From Streptomyces glaucescens (GTDB lineage: Bacteria; Actinomycetota; Actinomycetes; Streptomycetales; Streptomycetaceae): 64,000 nt of DNA. Within the stretch, counting starts at the first letter, position 1. Each line of letters begins with the position of its first letter. The stretch is taken from positions 6,800,501 to 6,864,500 of the forward strand of contig NZ_CP009438.1 of the NCBI RefSeq assembly GCF_000761215.1, written 5' to 3'. Made by a program: the position numbers and the translations under genes. Of the stretch, positions 58,894 to 64,000 are shown in pieces. The notes beneath the pieces are model-generated. The model searched no databases, was not told the DNA's origin, and saw only the letters and a list, made by a program, of their open reading frames with translations.

Positions 58894-61032
58894 TCACGGC
58901 CGGGCCCGCAACAGCAGCAGCGCCACGTCGTCCGCCCGTTCCTCCGCACTCCCGCCCTGTCCGACGAGGACATCGGCCAGCTCGTCCAGGGGAAGCTCGC
59001 CGGCCTCGCCGAGACGGTGGCCGAGGGAGGCGAGCGCGTCCTCGATGTCGACGCCGGGGGACTCGATGAGTCCGTCGGTGTAGAGGACGAGGACGGAACC
59101 GGGCGCGAGGTCGACCCCGGTCGCCGGGTATCCGGCCGACGCGTCGATGCCGAGCAGCGGGCCGCCCGCGAGGTCGAGCACCCGCACCCGCCCGTCGGGC
59201 CGTCTCAGCAGGGGCGGCGGATGCCCCGCCCGGGCCATCACGGCCCGCCCGTCGGCCGGTTCGAGCCGCAGGTACAGGCAGCTCGCGAACAGCTCCACGC
59301 CGAGGTCGATCAGCAGCCGGTTGGTGCTGCGCATCACCTCCTGCGGTGTCTGCCCGACGGTGGTGTAGGCCCGTACCGCGGTGCGGATCTGCCCCATCAG
59401 CCCGGCCGCGGTCACGTTGTGCCCCTGCACGTCGCCGATCACGGCCGCCGCTCCGCCGGGCACGGGCACCGCGTCGTAGAAGTCGCCGCCGATGTCCATG
59501 CCCCGGGTGCTGGGCAGGTAGCGGGCCGCCGCGTCGATGCCCGGGAGCGGCGGCAGGGAGGGCGGCAGCAGGGCGGCCTGGAGGCCGTGCGCGAGCTGGT
59601 GCTTGACGTCGTAGAGCAGGGCCCGTTCCAGGGCGAGCGCCACGAGTCCGGCCACGCTGGTCAGCACCGCCCGCTCGTCCGTCGAGAAGGGGTGCGGCTC
59701 GCCGTAGGCGAACACACAGGTGCCCACCGGGCGCCCGGAGGCGATCAGCGGCAGGTACGCCCAGGCCGCGAATCCGTCGGGGCTCGCGGACCGCGCCGGG
59801 TAGAGCCGCTCCAGCTCCGCGCGTGACGCGAGGAACGCCGGCACCCCGGTCGTCAGCGCGTGCGCGCCCGGTGTGGCCGCGCCGAGCGGTGTCCCGTCGA
59901 ACCGCTCCACCACCCGCGGATCGGGGTAGCCGCGGTGTCCGAGCACGCGCAGCCGGCCCGCCCGTGAACCGAGCACGACCACCGCCCTGCTGCCCACGGC
60001 CGGGGCGAGTTCGTCGGCCACGAGCTGTACCACGTCCTCCACGCCGACCGCCTCCGTCAATGCGCCGGCGAGGGCCAGCACCTGCGAGATGGTCACCAGC
60101 CGGGAGGGCCGGTCCGCGGACCGGGGCGCGGCCCCGCTCGTCTCGGCCACGGGCCCCGCCCGGGTGATCCGCACGCTGAGCCCCGTGGTGCTGGGGTACA
60201 GCCGGAACGACAGCCGGTCGCCGGGCGGGCGCAGCGCCACGAACGACGTGGGGCGCTGGCTGAACAGCGCGGCACGGTAGCGATCCTCGTACACCGGGTC
60301 GTTCAGCCACGGCACGGTCGCCCACAGTTGATGGCCCACCAGCCGGGGGACCCGCTCGCCGATCAGCTCGGCCGCGGCCGGGTTGGCGAAGGCGACCCGG
60401 CCGTGCAGGTCGAGCGAGCACAGTCCGTAGGGCAGCCGGGACACCATCCGGGCCGCCTCGACCGCGCCGGCGGTTCCGGCCAGGCCCCCGACGAGCGGCG
60501 CGGCGAGCAGATCCGGTTCGGGAAGCACCGGCCGGCCGTCCCGCGCGGCCCGCTCCAGCCGCAGCGCCAGCCGCTCGCAGGCCGACGTCAGCTGCTCCCG
60601 CTCCCGGTCGGACAGCTGCGGGGCGTGAGTGCCGGGCCAGGTGACGAAGACCGCCCCGTACACCGTGCCGCCGGTCGCCACCGGCAGCGCGGCGAGCGCG
60701 AAGGGGTAGGGAAGCACGACGGACACGCGGGGGTAGCGGCGGGCCATCTCCTCCTCGTCGGCGACCCAGATCAGCCGGTGTCCGCGCACCGCGTCGCAGA
60801 CCGGGACGGGCGCGCCGAGCACCACCCGCTCCCAGGGCGCGGCGAAGGCGCGCGGCAGTCCCGCCACGACCGCCATCTCCAGCACCTGCCCGTCGGGGGA
60901 GAGCAGGTACACCGCACCGGAGTGGGCGTGCACCCCGTCGATCATCGCGGCCAGCGCCACGGACAGCAGCGGACCGCCGACCGGGTGCCGGCCGGCCGCC
61001 GGTGCCTGCGCGGGCGGCTCCCCGTCGGACAC
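58894..61032 (-). CDS. GAF-PAS-GAF-SpoIIE phosphatase
   Basis: A 712-residue protein. GTG 61032 has AGGAGG eight bases upstream; the frame beyond it runs into the repeat array and is not coding. GAF lies at about residues 20-170, PAS at about 205-310 (LPYGLCSLDLHGRVAFANPAAAELIG), and a second GAF at about 330-490. The PP2C domain follows at about 510-712, with GGDFYDAVPVPG, IGDVQGHN, LYTDGLIES and ERADDVALLLL. It should dephosphorylate STAS-type anti-anti-sigma factors. It lacks the C-terminal ATPase domain that the divergent neighbour has. Confidence 0.9.
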   Translation of the reverse strand: MSDGEPPAQAPAAGRHPVGGPLLSVALAAMIDGVHAHSGAVYLLSPDGQVLEMAVVAGLPRAFAAPWERVVLGAPVPVCDAVRGHRLIWVADEEEMARRYPRVSVVLPYPFALAALPVATGGTVYGAVFVTWPGTHAPQLSDREREQLTSACERLALRLERAARDGRPVLPEPDLLAAPLVGGLAGTAGAVEAARMVSRLPYGLCSLDLHGRVAFANPAAAELIGERVPRLVGHQLWATVPWLNDPVYEDRYRAALFSQRPTSFVALRPPGDRLSFRLYPSTTGLSVRITRAGPVAETSGAAPRSADRPSRLVTISQVLALAGALTEAVGVEDVVQLVADELAPAVGSRAVVVLGSRAGRLRVLGHRGYPDPRVVERFDGTPLGAATPGAHALTTGVPAFLASRAELERLYPARSASPDGFAAWAYLPLIASGRPVGTCVFAYGEPHPFSTDERAVLTSVAGLVALALERALLYDVKHQLAHGLQAALLPPSLPPLPGIDAAARYLPSTRGMDIGGDFYDAVPVPGGAAAVIGDVQGHNVTAAGLMGQIRTAVRAYTTVGQTPQEVMRSTNRLLIDLGVELFASCLYLRLEPADGRAVMARAGHPPPLLRRPDGRVRVLDLAGGPLLGIDASAGYPATGVDLAPGSVLVLYTDGLIESPGVDIEDALASLGHRLGEAGELPLDELADVLVGQGGSAEERADDVALLLLRARP

Positions 61033-61131
61033 GCGGACCACCTCCTCGCGGCGCTGCGAGCGGTCCCAGGCATCAAATCTCTCGCGTCCGGACCGTCGGC
61101 GCACGGCGAGCCGGGCGCGCCGCCCGGCCGC

Positions 61132-61485
61132 GCCGAACGCTGACGGGGCTGCGCCGACGCGCCGCCGCGCTCGGCGCGATGCCGCACCGCCGAACGCTGA
61201 CGGGGGCTGCGGTGTCGTGCCGCCCGCGTGACCTGGCCCGGCTGCGCCGAACGCTGACGGAGGCTGCGGCGTCGCGCCGCCTGCGCCGCCCCGCCGGGCG
61301 CGATGCCGTACCGCCGAACGCTGACGGGGGCTGCGCCGACGCACCGCCCGCGTGACCTGGCCCGGCTGCGCCGAACGCTGACGCGGCTGCGCCCCGCCCA
61401 CGCCCGGCGCGACGCCGCACGGCGAGCCGACGTGCCGCCTGCCCTGCCCGGCTGCGCCGAACGCTCACAGGGGCTGCGCCGACGC
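61132..61485. repeat. alternating ~57-bp intergenic repeat array
   Basis: The core GCCGAACGCT(G/C)AC occurs at 61132, 61189, 61246, 61313, 61370 and 61456, at spacings 57, 57, 67, 57 and 86 bp. Two flank types alternate: one ends with GCGATGCCG(C/T)ACC before the next core, the other with GACCTGGCCCGGCTGC. Adjacent DNA at 61080-61131 looks like a degenerate extra unit. The array fills the gap between divergent phosphatase genes and does not seem to code. Confidence 0.85.
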
Positions 61486-61498
61486 GCCATTAGCGCTG

Positions 61499-61504
61499 TA
61501 ATAC
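61499..61504 (+). promoter_or_regulatory. -10-like element close to a GTG start
   Basis: TAATAC (61499-61504) in the context TGTAATACGG lies 4 bp before GTG 61509 and 7 bp before GTG 61512. No ribosome-binding sequence is seen upstream of either start. The downstream gene may be read from a leaderless mRNA. Confidence 0.4.
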
Positions 61505-61508
61505 GGAC

Positions 61509-63953
61509 GTGGTGAGTGAGGGCGCTGCGGGACGCGGAACGGCGACGCCGCGCGCCGAGATCGCGCTGCGGGCGATCATGGAGGACCGCAGCGCACCCGA
61601 ACGGCTGCACCGCGTGCTCGAACAGGCCCTGGTCTTCGCGGGCGCCACCTTCGCCGCCGTGTACACGCCCGACGAGTCCGGCGACCTGCTGTGCCTGGTG
61701 GACGCGGCCGGCGTGCCCCGCACCGTGTACGGGCTGCGCGACAGCTATCCGCGCACCGGACACTCCGCGGTCGCCGACGCCCACCGCGGCCGGCGCCCCG
61801 TCTGGGTGAGCCCCGCCGAGCTGGCCGCCCGCGCCGAGAGCCGCCGCACCCCCTCGCCCCGGTTCCACCTGGCCGCGCTGCCCGCCCGGCCCCACACCGT
61901 CGGCGCCTGCCTGCTGGCCGTCAGCGAGGACGAGCACGGGTTCGGCCCCGACCAGCGCAAGTCCCTCGAACTGATCGCCGACACCGTCTCCTGCCCCGCG
62001 CCGCCCGGCCGTGCCGAGGGCGGCGAACTCCCGCCGAACGCGTTCACCCTCGCCATGGACAGCGGCCGGGCCCAGGTCGGCGACGACATCCTCCGCCTGT
62101 TCGGCCTCACCCGCGACGACTTCGACGGCCGGGTGGAGACCCTGCTCGGACTCACCGTCCCCGAGGACCTGCCCTCCCTGATGTCGGTCGTGGAAGCCGA
62201 CCACATGTCCGTCGGGGAGCGGGAACTGGAGTTCCGGGTGCTCCGGCCGGCCGGCCCGCCCCGCTGGCTGCGCCTGCGCGGCCGGCTCCTGCCGGGCGGC
62301 GAGGGACAGCCCGCGCTGCTCGCCGGCACCGTCGTCGACGCCGCCGGACTGCGCTCCGACGTCACCGACGTCGCCCGCGTCCAGCGGCTGGCCGCCGCCC
62401 TCGCCACCGCCGGCACCGTCCGCGACGTCGGCCAGGCCGTGGTCACCGCCCTGCGCCGGCCGCTGCGCGCGGACCGGATCGCCCTCGCCGAACTGGAGCA
62501 CGACCGGCTCGTCGTCACCGTCCTCGACCCGCCCGCCCCCGAGGACTGGCCCGAGGTGTGGCGCACGGAATGGCGCACCGAGTGGCCGGACGCACCCGTG
62601 CGCGCCATGCCCACCCTCGGCGCCGCCCTGCGCGAGGGCCGCGCCCAGATCTGGCCCGCCGGCACCCCGCTGGAACCCGCCCTGGCGGAGGTCGGGCCCG
62701 GCGGCCTCGCCGTGCTGCCGCTGCCCGCGGCCGGCCGGATGGCGGGCGTCTGCCTGATCGGCTGGGACAGCCCGCACGACTTCGGCCCCGACGAGCGCGC
62801 CCTGCTCACCGCCGCCGCCGGCCTCGCCGGACAGGCCCTGATGCGGGCCCGCGCCTTCGACGCCGAGCACGAACTCGTCGGCATGCTCCAGCGTCAGCTC
62901 CTGCCGCGCCGGCTGCCCGCACTGCCCGGCGCGGTCGCCGTTGCCCGCTATCTGCCCGCCACCGCCGGCCTCGAGCTGGGCGGCGACTGGTACGACGTCA
63001 TCCCGCTGCCCGACCACCACGTGGCCCTCGTCATCGGCGACGTCCAGGGCCACAGTGCGGCCGCCGCGACGCTGATGGGCCAGATGCGCACCGCGCTGCG
63101 CGCCTACGCCGTGGAGGGGCACCCGCCGGACGTGGTCGTCTCGCACGCCAACCGGCTCCTCGTCGACATGGAGACCGACCTCTTCGCGACCTGTGCGTAC
63201 GTGGACGTCGACATGGAGGAGGGCACCGCCTGGTGCGTCCGCGCCGGGCATCTGCCGCCGGTGCTGCGCCAGCCCGACGGCTCCACCGGGGCGGTCGAGG
63301 CGGAGGGCGGACCGCCGCTGGGCGTGGTCGCCCAGGCCGACTTCCCCATGACCCCGCTGCGGCTGCGGCCCGGCGCGCTCCTCGCCCTCACCACCGACGG
63401 CCTCGTCGAGTCCGCCGACGCGGACATCGACCAGGGCGTGGACGGCCTCGCCCACCGGCTCGCCGGCTCCGACCCGGCGCACCTCGGCCTGGTCGCCGAC
63501 GCCCTGCTCACCGGCGCCCGGCGCAGCGACGACATCGCGCTGCTGCTGATGCGCTACGACGGCATGGCCGTGCGGCCGCGCCGGGAGAGCTGGACGGTCT
63601 GGCGGGTCCCGGAGGCCGTACGGCACGCCCGCCGCTTCACCAACCGCACCCTGCGCGCCTGGGGCATCGCCCGGCACGCGGACGCCGTCCTGCTGATCGT
63701 CTCCGAACTCGTCACCAACGCCCTCGTTCACACGGACGGCCCGGTCCGCCTCGACCTCACCCTCGTCGGGGGCCGGATGCGGGTCGCCGTCGCCGACAAC
63801 TCGCCCCGCACGCCCGTCAAACCCACCAGCATCGGCTGGGAGGCCACCGGCGGCCGCGGCCTGCTGCTCGTCGAGGCCATGTCGGCGTCCTGGGGGACGG
63901 TTCCCGTCAGCGGCGGGAAACAGGTGTGGAGCGAGATCGTGCTGGAGCCCTGA
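61509..63953 (+). CDS. GAF-PAS-GAF-SpoIIE phosphatase with C-terminal ATPase domain
   Basis: An 814-residue protein (813 if GTG 61512 is used). It has a GAF at about residues 25-165, a PAS-like region at about 180-280, a second GAF at about 295-450 and a SpoIIE domain at about 465-690 (GGDWYDVIPLPDHH, IGDVQGHS, RRSDDIALLLM). An RsbW-like HATPase follows at about 700-814 (VSELVTNALVH, GGRGLLLVEAMS). The combination of phosphatase and kinase-like domains lets one protein set the phosphorylation level of a partner STAS protein. It faces away from its paralogue across the repeat array. Confidence 0.9.
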   Translation: MVSEGAAGRGTATPRAEIALRAIMEDRSAPERLHRVLEQALVFAGATFAAVYTPDESGDLLCLVDAAGVPRTVYGLRDSYPRTGHSAVADAHRGRRPVWVSPAELAARAESRRTPSPRFHLAALPARPHTVGACLLAVSEDEHGFGPDQRKSLELIADTVSCPAPPGRAEGGELPPNAFTLAMDSGRAQVGDDILRLFGLTRDDFDGRVETLLGLTVPEDLPSLMSVVEADHMSVGERELEFRVLRPAGPPRWLRLRGRLLPGGEGQPALLAGTVVDAAGLRSDVTDVARVQRLAAALATAGTVRDVGQAVVTALRRPLRADRIALAELEHDRLVVTVLDPPAPEDWPEVWRTEWRTEWPDAPVRAMPTLGAALREGRAQIWPAGTPLEPALAEVGPGGLAVLPLPAAGRMAGVCLIGWDSPHDFGPDERALLTAAAGLAGQALMRARAFDAEHELVGMLQRQLLPRRLPALPGAVAVARYLPATAGLELGGDWYDVIPLPDHHVALVIGDVQGHSAAAATLMGQMRTALRAYAVEGHPPDVVVSHANRLLVDMETDLFATCAYVDVDMEEGTAWCVRAGHLPPVLRQPDGSTGAVEAEGGPPLGVVAQADFPMTPLRLRPGALLALTTDGLVESADADIDQGVDGLAHRLAGSDPAHLGLVADALLTGARRSDDIALLLMRYDGMAVRPRRESWTVWRVPEAVRHARRFTNRTLRAWGIARHADAVLLIVSELVTNALVHTDGPVRLDLTLVGGRMRVAVADNSPRTPVKPTSIGWEATGGRGLLLVEAMSASWGTVPVSGGKQVWSEIVLEP

Positions 63954-63986
63954 CACCGGGTACCCGGAGCGGCGACGGACGACGAG

Positions 63987-63993
63987 AAGGAGG
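63987..63993 (+). promoter_or_regulatory. strong ribosome-binding site of a gene beyond the window
   Basis: AAGGAGG lies 7 bases before the window end and 34 bp after the phosphatase stop. A same-strand gene should start at or just after base 64001. Confidence 0.5.
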
Positions 63994-64000
63994 TACGTCA

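Noticed and set aside
61002..61400. Short open frames with repeated RRTLTGAA or SAFGAAG peptides
   Set aside because: They are translations of the intergenic repeat in several frames on both strands, with no ribosome site or consistent frame.
61132..61485. Possible CRISPR array
   Set aside because: The stretches between cores are themselves repeated in alternating types and no cas gene is near.
60942..63956. Minus-strand 1004-codon open frame
   Set aside because: Antisense to the last SpoIIE gene and running through the repeat array; composition is Gly/Ala/Arg noise.

Overview
The window is high-GC DNA (roughly 70-75% by eye) with third-position G/C bias and GTG/TTG starts. It carries hallmark Streptomyces gene families: a conservon operon, many SpoIIE-type phosphatases, a Streptomyces subtilisin inhibitor, secreted glycosidases, a CebR box and an IdeR/DmdR1-type iron box. 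It reads as a piece of a Streptomyces chromosome. I see no rRNA, tRNA, transposase, phage gene, CRISPR array or replication origin.

Layout. 1-4.6 kb: end of a pentapeptide-repeat protein, an iron-boxed DUF2470 protein, a Tat lipoprotein beta-propeller, a FUSC membrane protein and a FusB-like FBP protein. 4.9-11.9 kb: a ROK regulator, an SDR-type epimerase, a HAD phosphatase, a PHP/helix-hairpin-helix protein, an SDR oxidoreductase translated next to a type IB topoisomerase, and a small conserved protein. 11.9-16.3 kb: a secreted GH16 glucanase with a ricin-type lectin domain, VanZ, DUF4230 and STAS proteins, and a quinone-oxidoreductase-like enzyme. 16.8-22.2 kb: a tightly coupled conservon (CvnA sensor, CvnB roadblock, CvnC DUF742, CvnD GTPase, CYP157-like P450 without the ExxR arginine), facing a class I terpene synthase. 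22.5-29.1 kb: detoxification and housekeeping enzymes, a CDF metal transporter, and a TetR regulator with two clear operators. 29.1-38.9 kb: a signalling block with a PAS/GAF/SpoIIE phosphatase divergent from a soluble seven-unit poly-HAMP hybrid kinase and an ANTAR-SpoIIE phosphatase. 39-49.8 kb: a CebR-boxed GH9 cellulase, an RHH/degenerate Fic pair, a sigma-like/zinc-finger/ricin transmembrane chimera, an FMN 2-hydroxyacid oxidase, a subtilisin inhibitor with an Arg P1 residue, a three-gene operon (heme-oxygenase-like iron enzyme, NPPY methyltransferase, CDGSH protein) and a Ppx/GppA protein. 49.9-56.1 kb: a bacteriocin-type export operon (two ABC proteins, HlyD adaptor, double-glycine peptide). 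56.7-64 kb: a thioesterase, a secreted chymotrypsin-fold protease and two divergent SpoIIE phosphatases separated by an alternating 57-bp repeat array.

How genes work together. The conservon is probably a membrane-associated G-protein-like switch linked to a P450, with the terpene synthase a possible partner. The four SpoIIE phosphatases, the STAS protein and the hybrid kinase form a dense partner-switching and phosphorelay repertoire. The most novel-looking unit is the export cluster at 49.9-56.1 kb: its peptide has a double-glycine leader but an anionic, Cys-free, Val/Gly/Thr-rich core, and no modification enzyme lies nearby. The HDO/methyltransferase/CDGSH operon and the 57-bp repeat array are the next most interesting items.
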